DNA from: Abditibacterium sp.
GTDB lineage: Bacteria > Armatimonadota > Abditibacteriia > Abditibacteriales > Abditibacteriaceae
DNA: 64,000 nt
Direction of reading: 5' to 3'
NCBI GenBank assembly: GCA_030448265.1
Contig: JAUJNG010000024.1
Span: 1-64,000, forward strand
Shown here: positions 17,543 to 25,943 of the stretch, one piece after another
How positions within the stretch are numbered: position 1 is the first letter of the stretch
Layout of the letters: each line of letters begins with the position of its first letter
Notes under the pieces: model-generated
The model's input: only the letters and a program-made list of their open reading frames with translations
Databases searched by the model: none
What the model was told of the DNA's origin: nothing
Translations under genes and position numbers: made by a program

Positions 17543-17734
17543 ATGGAAGCCACTGTGCCACAAACCCAGATGACGGATGAGCAATATATCGCGGCGATAG
17601 AAGAAATGCAGGGACGCATTGAGGCGTCTTTCGCTCGCATGGACGAACTGGACTCGCAAACTCAGGGTTCGATGGAGCGCACCAAGAATTTGCTGTCGCG
17701 CATCGAAGCCCTTCAAGCAGGTCGCAAAAGCTAA
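17543..17734 (+). CDS. small coiled-coil protein
   Basis: This 63-residue, acidic, mostly helical protein (MEATVPQTQMTDEQ...) has heptad-like spacing from about 15 to 60. The ATG at 17543 is preceded by GGAGGG at 9 bases; an upstream in-frame GTG is less likely. Its stop overlaps the ATG of the next, broken coiled-coil gene (TAATG). Together they look like a small operon leading into the slipin gene. No known family recognised. Confidence 0.65.
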   Translation: MEATVPQTQMTDEQYIAAIEEMQGRIEASFARMDELDSQTQGSMERTKNLLSRIEALQAGRKS

Positions 17735-17976
17735 TGTGGGAAAAGTTTTTCGCTTATTTTCGCACGCTGCTCAACTTGGTGGAGCGATCCGAAACGCAGA
17801 GAAAGCGCCTTGACGAATTGTAAAAGGAAGTTGAACGCCTGTCCCAGATTATTCTGGTGCAGCAGGAACAAATCAGGCGCGTGGAAGATGTAGGGGCTGA
17901 ACGCGACAAGCGCATCCTTCTCGAAGTCGAAAATATGCTGCTCAAATCCGAGCGCCGTTTGCCGCCGCAACCTTAA
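17734..17976 (+). pseudogene. coiled-coil gene split by an in-frame TAA
   Basis: Reading from the ATG at 17734 gives MWEKFFAYFRTLLNL and a helical stretch ending in KRLDEL, then TAA at 17821-17823. The same frame continues without a break for 50 more codons (KEVERLSQIILVQQEQ...) to TAA at 17974-17976. Heptads continue across the stop, so an approximately 80-residue coiled-coil protein was probably interrupted by one substitution. A base error or programmed readthrough are alternatives. Confidence 0.7.
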
Positions 17977-17997
17977 ATTGTCAGACAGGGAGCCAAT

Positions 17998-18981
17998 ATG
18001 CCAGTAGATGCCGGACTCAAAACTTTCGTTTTTCTGATCGTGCTTGTGGTGGGCGGCATTGTGTCGTCGATTTTGTGGAGCGCGCTGGGGCCGGTCATTG
18101 GAATTCTGTTCGCTTTTGCGACCTTTATTCTGGCCTGGCTGCTGTCCAGCGCGATTCGCATGGTGACGCAGTGGGAACGCGCGATTGTGCTGCAACTGGG
18201 CAAATTCGTGGGCCTGCGCGGCCCAGGATTGTTTTTCATCGTGCCCCTGGTGCAGGCCGTGTCGCGTGTGGTCGATCTGCGAACCATTTCTTCGACTTTC
18301 AAAGCCGAACAGTCCATCACCGCCGATACGGTTCCCGTCGATGTGGACGCCGTTTTGTTCTGGAAAGTCATCGACCCCGAAAAAGCGGTTCTGGAAGTGC
18401 AGGAATACTCCCAGGCCGTGGGCTGGGCCGCTCAAACCGCGCTGCGCGATGTGATTGGCCGCTCCACGCTCGCCGATATTTTGTCGGGGCGCGATAAAAT
18501 CGACTCGGTTCTGCGCTCGATTATCGACTCGCGCACCGAGCCGTGGGGCGTGCAAGTCACGAGCGTCGAAATCCGCGACGTGACTATTCCCGCCGCCCTC
18601 CAGGACGCCATGAGCCGCCAGGCGCAGGCCGAACGCGAACGCCAGGCGCGCATCATTCTGGGCGAATCGGAAACTCAGGTCGCCGCCAAATTCATGGAAG
18701 CCGCCGCGCTTTACGAAAAATCGCCGACGGCTTTGCACCTTCGCGCCATGAATATGCTTTACGAGGGCATGAAGGACAAGGGCAGCATGATTATCGTGCC
18801 GTCATCGGCGCTCGAAACCATGAACCTGGGCGCCATCAACCTCGCGCAGATGCAGTCCAACATCAACGCGGGCGCGGGCAACGGCGCACAGGCGCCAATA
18901 CCCGTCGTCGCGCCCCACGTTTCTACCGCCGGCGACCCCTCGATGGGCACGGCGACAGGCTATTTGCCAGGACAGATTTAA
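17998..18981 (+). CDS. slipin (SPFH/Band 7 membrane protein)
   Basis: The 327-residue stomatin-like protein has two hydrophobic N-terminal segments (about 9-52) and then the SPFH domain (VTQWERAIVLQLGKF, GLRGPGLFFIVPLV, DVDAVLFWKV, RDVIGRSTLADILSGRD). A charged helical region (MSRQAQAERERQA) follows. The C-terminal tail is Pro/Ala/Gly-rich. Slipins scaffold membrane microdomains. No NfeD protease partner is adjacent. GGGAG upstream of the ATG serves as ribosome binding site. Confidence 0.9.
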   Translation: MPVDAGLKTFVFLIVLVVGGIVSSILWSALGPVIGILFAFATFILAWLLSSAIRMVTQWERAIVLQLGKFVGLRGPGLFFIVPLVQAVSRVVDLRTISSTFKAEQSITADTVPVDVDAVLFWKVIDPEKAVLEVQEYSQAVGWAAQTALRDVIGRSTLADILSGRDKIDSVLRSIIDSRTEPWGVQVTSVEIRDVTIPAALQDAMSRQAQAERERQARIILGESETQVAAKFMEAAALYEKSPTALHLRAMNMLYEGMKDKGSMIIVPSSALETMNLGAINLAQMQSNINAGAGNGAQAPIPVVAPHVSTAGDPSMGTATGYLPGQI

Positions 18982-19070
18982 GTGAGGTTGTTAGGAGGTT
19001 GGGTGGTTGGGTAGTTAGGTTGTTCTGTGGCTGCGCGCGGCTTAGACGAAGTGTGATATAACCAGAATAT

Positions 19071-19478
19071 ATGAAAGTGATGAGTCCAAACCGCGTATCA
19101 ACAATCACCTTGCCTATTGACGCGGAACCAAAGGCCAAGCCAAGCACTAATTTTAACTTTGGTGCTTTCATGTTCGGCCTCTGGGTATCTGGCATGGTGC
19201 TTATCTTTGTCTTTCATAATTTTATACAGCCGGTGGGTATGAACGCTGTTCGCTCAGGTCGGCTTGAATTTCAGGATTGGTTTACCTATTCTCACCTGTG
19301 CTTTGCTGTTTTACTCATTGTGAGTAGTATAGGGTTAGGTCTACTTCTGCGTCGTTTCTACGGTTCGCGTTATCATGAAATCACGGTCTGGAGCGCAACC
19401 ATCGGCTTGGCTGTAATGTGTTTTGAACTTTTTACCAGCGTAGTTCGCTTTGTAGCGAAGATAACAGACTTATTTTGA
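19071..19478 (+). CDS. cassette-borne hypothetical membrane protein
   Basis: The 135-residue protein has three predicted transmembrane helices (about 32-52, 73-92 and 104-125). Base composition is visibly less GC-rich than both neighbours, and codons such as TTA and CTT are frequent, a sign of transfer. The ATG at 19071 follows an AT-rich stretch without a clear ribosome binding site; a second ATG lies three codons on. Family not recognised. Confidence 0.6.
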   Translation: MKVMSPNRVSTITLPIDAEPKAKPSTNFNFGAFMFGLWVSGMVLIFVFHNFIQPVGMNAVRSGRLEFQDWFTYSHLCFAVLLIVSSIGLGLLLRRFYGSRYHEITVWSATIGLAVMCFELFTSVVRFVAKITDLF

Positions 19479-19502
19479 TGCGGCAAGAAAATTTTAACAG
19501 TC

Positions 19503-19588
19503 ATAGAACAAATTATTGCACCCGACTGGCTCCAGCTCCGTTCGTCCCTCACTTCGCTTCTGCCAGCGGGTGAATTCAGTCGTTAGCC
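19503..19588 (+). repeat. attC-like recombination site 1
   Basis: The order is TAGAAC (degenerate R''), 9 bases, CACCCG, an unpaired A, CTGGC; then a variable loop; then GCCAG, CGGGTG, 9 bases and GTTAGCC (R'). CACCCG-(A)-CTGGC pairs with GCCAGCGGGTG except for the single extrahelical A, the hallmark asymmetry of attC hairpins. Spacings are identical to those at 40324 and 47709. Confidence 0.7.
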
Positions 19589-19605
19589 ACCCAACAACCC
19601 CCATA

Positions 19606-20388
19606 ATGGATGCCGTAGTTTTAGCCGGAGGCGCCATGCCTTCGGGTCTCGAAAGCGTGGCCGGAACTTCCGAGCGCGCGCTGATTGAAATCGAGGGGCG
19701 CACCATGCTGGCGCGCGTCCTCGATTCGCTGCGCGAAACCCCGCCGGTCACGCGCATCATTTGCGTGGCGACGCCGCTCGCGCTTCAGTCGCTCGACTCC
19801 GACATCGTGGGCCTCGCGGCGGGCGAGAAAATGACGGCGAATCTGTTCGCCGGAGCGCGCGCGGCGCAGTCGGAGCGCATTCTCATCGTCACGGGCGATG
19901 CGCCCCTGGTTTCGGGGCGCACCTGGATGCAGTTTCTGGATGGCGCCGCCGTTAATCTGCTTGATGCGGCTTATCCCGTTGTCAAAAGGGAGAGCGTCGA
20001 AGCGCAGTTTCCTGGTGGGAAACGCACTTACGGGCATCTCAAAGACGGCAGTTTCACCGGCGGCAACGCGTTTTTGCTGCCGCGCGACCGGCTCGAATCG
20101 CTGGAAGAAATTATTGAAAAGGCGTTCGCGGCGCGCAAAAATCCACTCGCTCTGGCGCAGATGCTGGGTGCGGGCTTTATTTTTAGGGCCGCGACCAAAA
20201 GGCTGACGATTCACGAAGTCGAAGCCAAAATTTCGCGGCTTTTGGGCTGTCGGAGCGGCGCCGTGATTGTGCCCGACGCCGCGATTGCTTTTGATGTCGA
20301 TAAGCCCTCCGATCTGGAGACAGCGCGCGAATTTGCCTCGAAAATGGCGCGCGCGTCGCAAAACGAGGAAAATTCTTTCTTGAAATGA
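19606..20388 (+). CDS. MobA-like nucleotidyltransferase
   Basis: The 260-residue NTP-transferase begins MDAVVLAGGAMPSG, the nucleotide-binding loop of the MobA/GlmU/IspD superfamily. It also has VTGDAPLVSG (metal-binding Asp region, about residue 98) and FTGGNAFLLPRD. The pathway is not clear. The frame is open upstream through the attC site, but the ATG at 19606 directly opens the domain, so the longer form is rejected. CATAATG at the start suggests a very short or absent leader. The stop overlaps RidA by ATGA. Confidence 0.78.
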   Translation: MDAVVLAGGAMPSGLESVAGTSERALIEIEGRTMLARVLDSLRETPPVTRIICVATPLALQSLDSDIVGLAAGEKMTANLFAGARAAQSERILIVTGDAPLVSGRTWMQFLDGAAVNLLDAAYPVVKRESVEAQFPGGKRTYGHLKDGSFTGGNAFLLPRDRLESLEEIIEKAFAARKNPLALAQMLGAGFIFRAATKRLTIHEVEAKISRLLGCRSGAVIVPDAAIAFDVDKPSDLETAREFASKMARASQNEENSFLK

Positions 20389-20810
20389 AAGAAATCATCG
20401 CTACCGCCGAAGCGCCCGCCGCGCTGGGGCCTTACGCTCAGGCCGTCAAAGTCAACGACATGATTTTCGTGTCGGGCCAACTGCCGCTCAATCCCAAAAA
20501 TCGCCAGATGGTCACGGGCGCCATCGGCGCGCAGACCGAACAGGTTCTCACCAACATCCGCTCCATCCTGGAAGAGGGCGGCGCCCATCTCAACGACATC
20601 GTTAAAGTCACCATCTATATGAAAAATCTGAGCGACTTCGACGAAATGAACCGCGTTTACGAAATGTTTTTCCCCAACAGCGATACCAGCACCAACCTCC
20701 TGCCAGCGCGCTCGACGGTTGAAGTCGCCAGGCTGCCGCGCGATGCGGAAATCGAGATCGACTGCATCGCCATGGTGACCAACGATTATATGACGCCGGA
20801 ATTGTTTTAG
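20385..20810 (+). CDS. ridA: RidA/YjgF enamine/imine deaminase
   Basis: The 141-residue RidA protein hydrolyses reactive 2-aminoacrylate-type enamines released by PLP enzymes. Typical features are APAALGPYAQAV near the start, FVSGQLPLNP, and the substrate arginine in LLPARSTVEVARLPRDA, followed by EIEIDCIA. It overlaps the upstream nucleotidyltransferase by four bases and is therefore likely co-translated. A threonine-pathway gene (thrB) lies convergently beyond a very large hairpin. Confidence 0.92.
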   Translation: MKEIIATAEAPAALGPYAQAVKVNDMIFVSGQLPLNPKNRQMVTGAIGAQTEQVLTNIRSILEEGGAHLNDIVKVTIYMKNLSDFDEMNRVYEMFFPNSDTSTNLLPARSTVEVARLPRDAEIEIDCIAMVTNDYMTPELF

Positions 20811-20824
20811 GCGGTTGGGTGGTT

Positions 20825-21010
20825 TTCCCGTCGCTTCGCGTCGGCCCTCACCCGCCGCTTCGCGGCACCCTCTCCCGCAAGCGGGAGAAGGACAACGCGC
20901 GCAACTTCAACCGAGCATTGAGTTGAGAAAAGTAGCAGTTTCTCCTTCTCCCGCTTGCGGGAGAGGGTGCCGCGAAGCGGCGGGTGAGGGCCGACGCGAA
21001 GCGACGGGAA
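20825..21010. repeat. very long intergenic hairpin (CCGTCGCTTCGCGTCGG family)
   Basis: The arms at 20825-20892 and 20943-21010 are about 68 bases each and essentially perfect reverse complements around a 50-base loop. Each arm contains nested palindromes (CGCTTCGCG, CCCGCAAGCGGG). It separates convergent genes and ends 5 bases before the thrB stop codon. Confidence 0.95.
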
Positions 21011-21014
21011 AGGC

Positions 21015-21938
21015 TCAGCCAACCACACAACACCCTTCCCAATCCACCTCAAACTCCCCCACCCTCCCCGCGATTTTTTCGCTTTGCACCGCACGCTCCA
21101 TTGCCTCGACAATCGGGGCGCGATTTTCCGGCATCCACACCAGAATCGAGGGCCCCGCGCCCGACAGCGTGACGCCAAACGCGCCCGCCTCCAGCGCGGC
21201 GCGCGAAATAAGTTCAAATCCTGGCACCAGTGGCGCGCGATAATCCTGATGGATTTTGTCGCGTAGTGCCTCGCTCAAGGCCGAAAAGTCGCCGCTCGAA
21301 AGCGCTGCGACCAGCAAAGCGGCGCGCGACAGGTTCCAAATCGCGTCGGCGCGTGAATAGGTGGCGGGCAACACGCCACGCGCAGTTTTGGTGGCCAGCT
21401 CCGCATCGGGAATCCAAACCGCGAAGCGCGGAAAGGCCGCAACCGGCACTTTCAACGCGGAAATGGCGCCGTTTTCATTCGTTGCCGCGACGATCAGACC
21501 GCCCATCAGTGCAGGCGCCACGTTGTCGGGATGGCCTTCGATTTCGCTCGCCAGATCGAGCAGTTGCGAACTTTCCAGCGCGATCTCGTGATGTTTTCTG
21601 GCCCATTCGTTGGCCGCGACCAGGCCGCCGACAATCGCCGCCGAAGACGAACCCAGACCGCGCGAAAACGGAATGCGGTTGTGGAGTGTTAATTCGACGC
21701 CCTCGACTTCGATTTCCAACCCCGCGAAAACGCGGTGCGCGGCGCTGTGGGCCAGAGTGTGCGACTGACCGCTCAATTGGGCTGCGCCTTCGCCCTGAGT
21801 CGAGAGTGAATCTCGGTCGCCAACGCGCAGCGTTAGGTCGTTATAAAGCGCGAGGGAAAGGCCCAGGGAATCGAAACCAGGGCCAAGATTGGCGGAAGTG
21901 GCCGGAACGCGAACCGAAACCGGAGAAAAAACGGGCAT
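21015..21938 (-). CDS. thrB: homoserine kinase
   Basis: The 307-residue GHMP kinase phosphorylates homoserine in threonine synthesis. It opens with VRVPATSANLGPGFDSLGL and has the ATP-binding loop PFSRGLGSSSAAIVGG (about 88-103) and HPDNVAPALMGG. The C-terminal GAFGVTLSGAGPS is the third GHMP motif. The frame extends 23 codons upstream, but MPVFSPVSV at 21938 is the family start. No ribosome binding site is apparent. No other threonine genes are adjacent. Confidence 0.92.
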   Translation of the reverse strand: MPVFSPVSVRVPATSANLGPGFDSLGLSLALYNDLTLRVGDRDSLSTQGEGAAQLSGQSHTLAHSAAHRVFAGLEIEVEGVELTLHNRIPFSRGLGSSSAAIVGGLVAANEWARKHHEIALESSQLLDLASEIEGHPDNVAPALMGGLIVAATNENGAISALKVPVAAFPRFAVWIPDAELATKTARGVLPATYSRADAIWNLSRAALLVAALSSGDFSALSEALRDKIHQDYRAPLVPGFELISRAALEAGAFGVTLSGAGPSILVWMPENRAPIVEAMERAVQSEKIAGRVGEFEVDWEGCCVVG

Positions 21939-21998
21939 AAGCCCATTTTGGCAGTTTGGCGCGGGTTTTGGCCACCGTTGCCGCCAAGTCATCCAGTT

Positions 21999-22079
21999 TT
22001 CAATCAACCACAGAGACGCAGAGAGAAGGGTTTTATGTCAAAGCCTCTTTTTTTCTCTGTGCCTCTGTGGTGGATTGAA
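21999..22079. repeat. long intergenic hairpin (CCACAGAGACGC family, short copy)
   Basis: TTCAATCAACCACAGAGACG on the left pairs with TCTGTGGTGGATTGAA on the right with a few mismatches; the loop is about 25 bases. Same core as the hairpin at 16060-16190. Confidence 0.85.
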
Positions 22080-22154
22080 TAAATCATTTTGATCCCATCC
22101 TGAAATCGGTTTTGCAACGGCGACACTTTGAGAGTGTCGAAGATTTCAGCCCCG

Positions 22155-23012
22155 ATGCGATATTTCTTCCTCCTTGCCGTATTTTTGGTTTCGCCTCTTT
22201 TTGGAGCGTCTTTGCAGGCGCAGGACGCCGCACCGCCGGTGGAGGCCGCACGCAAAGCCAAAGCGCGCGATGCTTCGCGCCGCCACCAAATCCGCCGCGA
22301 ACAGGTCGAGGCGCGTTTGCGCGCCATGTTGAACGGCTTCGGCGTCGATAGCGCCCGACAGGACGCCCTCGTGGCTTATCTGGCTGAAGAGGAAGCCGGA
22401 CGAGTCGCGGTGCGCGAAGCGACCAGGCGCCTCGTCGTCGCGGTGCGAAAGGGCGCCGAAGCGGAGTCGATGCGCGAACTGATTTCGGGTTACAAAGCGG
22501 CTCTGGAAGCCGATAAAGTGCGCCGCGCCGCCGCGCAGATGGCCCTCGATGCCAAAATCGGTTTTTCTCAAGATCCGCGTCTCGAAGCGGTGCTGTGGCT
22601 TTTCGGGGTTTTGGGCGAAGGCCAGCCGCGCCTGCCGTATCTGGGGCCGCGCGTTGCGCCGACTTCGAGCGCGGAGGCGGCGCGGCGCGTTGTGGTTGGC
22701 ACGGTCGAAAATAAAGGCGCCGGCTGGATCGAAGTGCGCGAGGGTGGCGGCCCCAGCGAACGCTATTTCCCACTGGTCAGAGCGCAGGAAACGGGCACGC
22801 TCAACGGGGGCGTGACGAGCGCCGTTCGCGCTGCCAAAATCGGCGACCGCGTGCGGCTGGAGTGGGTCGCAAGCGAGCGCAGACGCGTCGTCAAACTCGA
22901 AATGCAAACCAATTTCGCGCTCGAAAAAAGCAGCGCGCCACAAAACACCTCGACCAAGACTCTTAGAACACGGAAAAACCGCACGCCTCAACTTCCCAAA
23001 GCGGAAAGGTAA
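22155..23012 (+). CDS. secreted helical protein, paralog family member 1
   Basis: The 285-residue protein has a signal peptide (MRYFFLLAVFLVSPLFGASLQAQ). A mature helical domain (about 45-160) is shared with the genes at 23019 and 43852: compare DALVAYLAEEE, ALEADKVRRAA and ALDAKIGF. A basic C-terminal region (about 190-285) is unique to this copy and beta-rich. The start at 22155 places the signal peptide at the terminus; an earlier in-frame ATG at 22128 would bury it. It is followed 6 bases later by its paralog, so they form an operon. Function unknown; by layout it could be an envelope stress or scaffold protein. Confidence 0.7.
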   Translation: MRYFFLLAVFLVSPLFGASLQAQDAAPPVEAARKAKARDASRRHQIRREQVEARLRAMLNGFGVDSARQDALVAYLAEEEAGRVAVREATRRLVVAVRKGAEAESMRELISGYKAALEADKVRRAAAQMALDAKIGFSQDPRLEAVLWLFGVLGEGQPRLPYLGPRVAPTSSAEAARRVVVGTVENKGAGWIEVREGGGPSERYFPLVRAQETGTLNGGVTSAVRAAKIGDRVRLEWVASERRRVVKLEMQTNFALEKSSAPQNTSTKTLRTRKNRTPQLPKAER

Positions 23013-23018
23013 TCCATT

Positions 23019-23750
23019 ATGAAACCAATCACGAAATCACTTTTTGCCTCACGCGCGGGCGTTGCGACGCTTGCTCTTCTGCCCCTTCTGAGCCTGGGCA
23101 TCGCGCAGGCTCAGCCCAATGTGGACAACGCTCCCAAGGCCCAGAACCCCGCCAATCGCGCCGCGCGGCCCCCGCGCCTGGATCGCGAAGCGCTGGCGGC
23201 CATGACGCCCGAAGAGCGCATGAAATCGATTATGCGATTGCAGTTGCAGCGCATCGGCGTCACCGACGACGCGACTCAGGCGACTTTGATGTCCTACATC
23301 GAAGGCGAAGTCAAGGCGCGCCTGGCGCTGATGGAACAAAGCAGTCAACTTCAGGGCGTCATGCGCGGCGGCGCGATTCCCGATACGCAAATCGCGGGGC
23401 TTCTCAACAATTATCAGGCCGCCGTCGAAGAAGACAAAGCGCGGCGTGTCAAGGCTGAAAACAATCTCAGAAAAGTTCTCGATTTGACCAAAATGCCCAA
23501 AGTCGAGGCGATGCTCACCCTGATGGGCTTTTACGGCGATGCGCCCTCGATGATGATGACGGGATTGATGATGATGGGCGGCGAGAGGCGCGGCGGTCGT
23601 GACGAAGCGGCGGGCGCTCGCGGCGATGCGCGCCGCAACCGCGCCGGCGGCGACGCTCCGGCTGCCAATGGCGCGGCGCCTGCTGCTCCCACGCGACCCG
23701 TTCGCCCGCGCCGCAACCGCGAACCGGCGGCTCCGGTGGCGCAAGGGTAA
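23019..23750 (+). CDS. secreted helical protein, paralog family member 2
   Basis: The 243-residue protein has a signal peptide ending near ALA/AQAQ (about residue 32), a helical domain (about 60-175; TPEERMKSIMRLQLQRIGV, ATLMSYIEGE, AVEEDKARRVKAENN) and a long low-complexity tail rich in Arg, Gly, Ala and Pro (about 190-243). The domain is paralogous to the preceding gene and to 43852-44481. It sits 6 bases downstream of member 1 and ends at a clear terminator. No enzymatic motif. Confidence 0.7.
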   Translation: MKPITKSLFASRAGVATLALLPLLSLGIAQAQPNVDNAPKAQNPANRAARPPRLDREALAAMTPEERMKSIMRLQLQRIGVTDDATQATLMSYIEGEVKARLALMEQSSQLQGVMRGGAIPDTQIAGLLNNYQAAVEEDKARRVKAENNLRKVLDLTKMPKVEAMLTLMGFYGDAPSMMMTGLMMMGGERRGGRDEAAGARGDARRNRAGGDAPAANGAAPAAPTRPVRPRRNREPAAPVAQG

Positions 23751-23769
23751 AAATCGGCGCGAGACGCGG

Positions 23770-23806
23770 AACGGGCGAATTCTGATGAGAATTCGCCCGT
23801 TTTGCG
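23770..23806 (+). terminator. intrinsic terminator
   Basis: AACGGGCGAATTCT pairs with AGAATTCGCCCGTT around GATG, followed by TTTGCGTTT. It closes the two-gene secreted-protein operon. Confidence 0.88.
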
Positions 23807-23839
23807 TTTGTCAGCGCACTCTAAATTACTTGGAGACTT

Positions 23840-23921
23840 CGTAGGGACATGGCTTGCCGTGTCCTTCAATGGTGCAACTGCCACTCTTTCCAAGGACACG
23901 GCAAGCCCCCTGCGCCCTACG
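23840..23921. repeat. long intergenic hairpin (GTAGGGACA..GGCTTGCCGTGTCC family, copy 1)
   Basis: The left arm 23840-23866 is mirrored with small differences by 23892-23921. The same family recurs, in better preserved form, at 58859-58938. Confidence 0.88.
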
Positions 23922-23939
23922 GCTTAACCCGACCTCGTA

Positions 23940-24626
23940 TTATTGCCCCGCAAAAGACCGCGTTGCGCGGCCCAGCGATTCCACTTCGCGCCCCGTCACG
24001 ATGGCACCAATCAGCAAACCTTTGACGCCGGTTTTTTGCAGCGCCGGAATGTCGCGCGGCTCGATTTTCTTTTGCGAGGGCACAATCACCGGCACCTCAA
24101 GATGGCTCACCAGATGAGCATAGCGCGCCAGATCGAGAGCCGAAAGCGCCTTGCCATATTCCTCGTGCGGCAAAATGCTCGCTTCGCACAACGTCATATT
24201 GAGCGCTTGAAAACCCGAAAATTCGTGCAAATCGGCGCCGTGAAAGGCCGCCATCATAATATCGAGGTCGGTTTGCGCGAAAACCCAGGCCGGAGTGTCG
24301 GCGGGATAAGCGTCGAAATAATCGATGCCGATGTGCGCCAGTTCCGCGAAATCCTGGGGCGAGGCGAAATTGTCGCCCGCACCTGGCACAACACCGACAT
24401 TCGCGCCGAACTCGCGCGCCAGCGCCACGATTTGCGTCAGCTTGTCGCGCTCCTCTTCGAGCGAGCCAAAGCGCGTGCCCGAAGCGAAATGCTCGACGTT
24501 GATATGCACTTTGAGGCCCTGCGCGCCCCCTTCGAGCGCGGCGCGAGCGAGTTCGACATCATTGCGCGGCAGGGAGACCAGCAGCGTCCACTGGTTGTTG
24601 CGGAGTTGGGTTTGGAGTTGGTTCAT
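23940..24626 (-). CDS. predicted TIM-barrel protein of unknown function
   Basis: The 228-residue protein shows alternating strand/helix segments (WTLLVSLPRND, GLKVHINVEH, NVGVVPGAG, YFDAYPADTP, VPVIVPSQKKI) and ends with a glycine-rich strand-loop (GVKGLLIGAIVTGRE) of the type that binds a phosphate in (beta/alpha)8 barrels. I cannot name the family. The ATG at 24626 makes the gene overlap the 3' end of the upstream gene by 68 bases; there is no closer in-frame ATG and no ribosome binding site. Probably translationally coupled with the secreted protein upstream. Confidence 0.65.
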   Translation of the reverse strand: MNQLQTQLRNNQWTLLVSLPRNDVELARAALEGGAQGLKVHINVEHFASGTRFGSLEEERDKLTQIVALAREFGANVGVVPGAGDNFASPQDFAELAHIGIDYFDAYPADTPAWVFAQTDLDIMMAAFHGADLHEFSGFQALNMTLCEASILPHEEYGKALSALDLARYAHLVSHLEVPVIVPSQKKIEPRDIPALQKTGVKGLLIGAIVTGREVESLGRATRSFAGQ

Positions 24627-25851
24627 TAGATAAGATTGGGGTTGAGGTCTGGAATCGGGACAGGTCAGCCGCGCTGCCATCGTTCCACACAAAGGGAAAC
24701 ACGACGCGGATTTTTTCGACATCGGCGAGCGCGGTGGGCGCCCAGCGCGGCAGGGGCTTGTTGGGCAGCATCCACAAGGTCGGCATCGGCTCGAACTCGG
24801 CTTTGCCGCGCCTTTGGACATCGAAGTAAAAGCGGCCCGCGAGTCCTTCGATGGGATCGGGAACGTTGAAATCGTTGCGGTCGTAGCGCGGGCGCAAAAA
24901 CTGGGAAAACAGTGGCGCGGCGCCTTCCCACGAGCGGTCGAGCGCCGAAACCGGCCCCACCACCATCCACTGCGTCAGTTCGCGGATGTAATGCGTTTCG
25001 GGGCTTTGCGCGTGGTTGGCGGGCACGATTTGAAAACTGCCCACCACGCCGCGCGGGCTGGTGGAAACGTCGATGACGCCGTTGTGATTGGCGCGCAACC
25101 GCCCCACTTCGGAAAAATAGGAGCCGACGAAGCGTCCCACGCCCAGAACCGGACGCAAAACCTGTCCGATGACTTTCGGTTCTTCGCCGCGATATTGAAG
25201 GGTGATTAAACCGCCGAAGCGGTTCTCGAAGATGATCTGGCGTGGGTAGCGCGCCGGACGGCGCACCTGGAGCACCCAAGACTCGCCCAGTTTGGGAACG
25301 TAACCGTCGGGGAGCGGCTTTAACTCGTTGTTGCGGTCGTTGTCGAGCAGAATCGGGTTGCCCACGAACGGCGTGAACGGCCCGCCAAAGAGTCCCGAAC
25401 CGCCAGGAATATCGGTGAAGGCCGAACTTTGCGGCGAAACTTCGCTTTGCAGCGAGTTGCGACCCGCTTCGTTTTGGGCGGCGGGCGAGAGCGACCAGAT
25501 AACGCCGCGATTTTCCGCCGTGTTGTTGCTCGCTTTGAGATGAATCGCGTTCACCGCCGTCGCCACGACGGTTCCGACCGGCCCGTATTTCGAAGCGTTG
25601 AAGCCGCGCGGGTTGACTTTGATGACGGGCTGCAAAATACGTCCGATGGGCGTCCAGGTCGCGCCCGCGTCGCGCGAGCCTTCGATGACGCCGTTTTTGA
25701 TGTTGTGCAGACGAACGCGCGCGATTTCGATGGTGGGGGCGCTCGCTTCCTCCCCGATTTCTCTGGAAGGGCCGTGCCCCTCGGTCGTGGCACCCGCCGG
25801 ATGGGACAAAAGAGGCAAAAAGGCGAAAAGAATGAGAAATAGGTGTTTCAT
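24559..25851 (-). CDS. secreted protein of unknown function
   Basis: The 430-residue protein has a signal peptide (MKHLFLILFAFLPLLSHPAGA). The body contains two similar stretches (ARVRLHNIKNGVIEGSRDAG...GRILQPVIKVN and GEEPKVIGQVLRPVLGVGRF...LRANHNGVIDVSTSPRG), suggesting an internal repeat. The C-terminal tail is Pro-rich. No catalytic motif is recognised. It overlaps the downstream TIM-barrel gene by 68 bases, implying an operon. Confidence 0.65.
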   Translation of the reverse strand: MKHLFLILFAFLPLLSHPAGATTEGHGPSREIGEEASAPTIEIARVRLHNIKNGVIEGSRDAGATWTPIGRILQPVIKVNPRGFNASKYGPVGTVVATAVNAIHLKASNNTAENRGVIWSLSPAAQNEAGRNSLQSEVSPQSSAFTDIPGGSGLFGGPFTPFVGNPILLDNDRNNELKPLPDGYVPKLGESWVLQVRRPARYPRQIIFENRFGGLITLQYRGEEPKVIGQVLRPVLGVGRFVGSYFSEVGRLRANHNGVIDVSTSPRGVVGSFQIVPANHAQSPETHYIRELTQWMVVGPVSALDRSWEGAAPLFSQFLRPRYDRNDFNVPDPIEGLAGRFYFDVQRRGKAEFEPMPTLWMLPNKPLPRWAPTALADVEKIRVVFPFVWNDGSAADLSRFQTSTPILSNEPTPNPTPQQPVDAAGLPAAQ

Positions 25852-25943
25852 ATGAAAAGCGGCGATTTACTGCCGTTTTTAAGTTTTCCATTTTCAGACA
25901 GCAGCGAGTTAGAGACCAAGCACGAAGAATTTCAGGTTTATTT

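Larger units (their letters stand above)
19014..19588 (+). mobile_element. lone attC gene cassette 1
   Basis: A lower-GC insert runs from GTTAGGT (19014) to GTTAGCC (19582-19588) and encodes one small membrane protein. The 3' end carries an attC-like site (19503-19588). The flanks outside form hairpin arms (GTTGGGTGG upstream and CCACCCAAC immediately after), so the cassette sits in a hairpin loop. The left boundary is less certain, since another GTTAG lies at 18989. No integrase is present. Confidence 0.6.

Noticed and set aside
20811-21014. Attachment site of a prophage
   Set aside because: No phage genes are near; the 68-bp arms are inverted rather than direct repeats.
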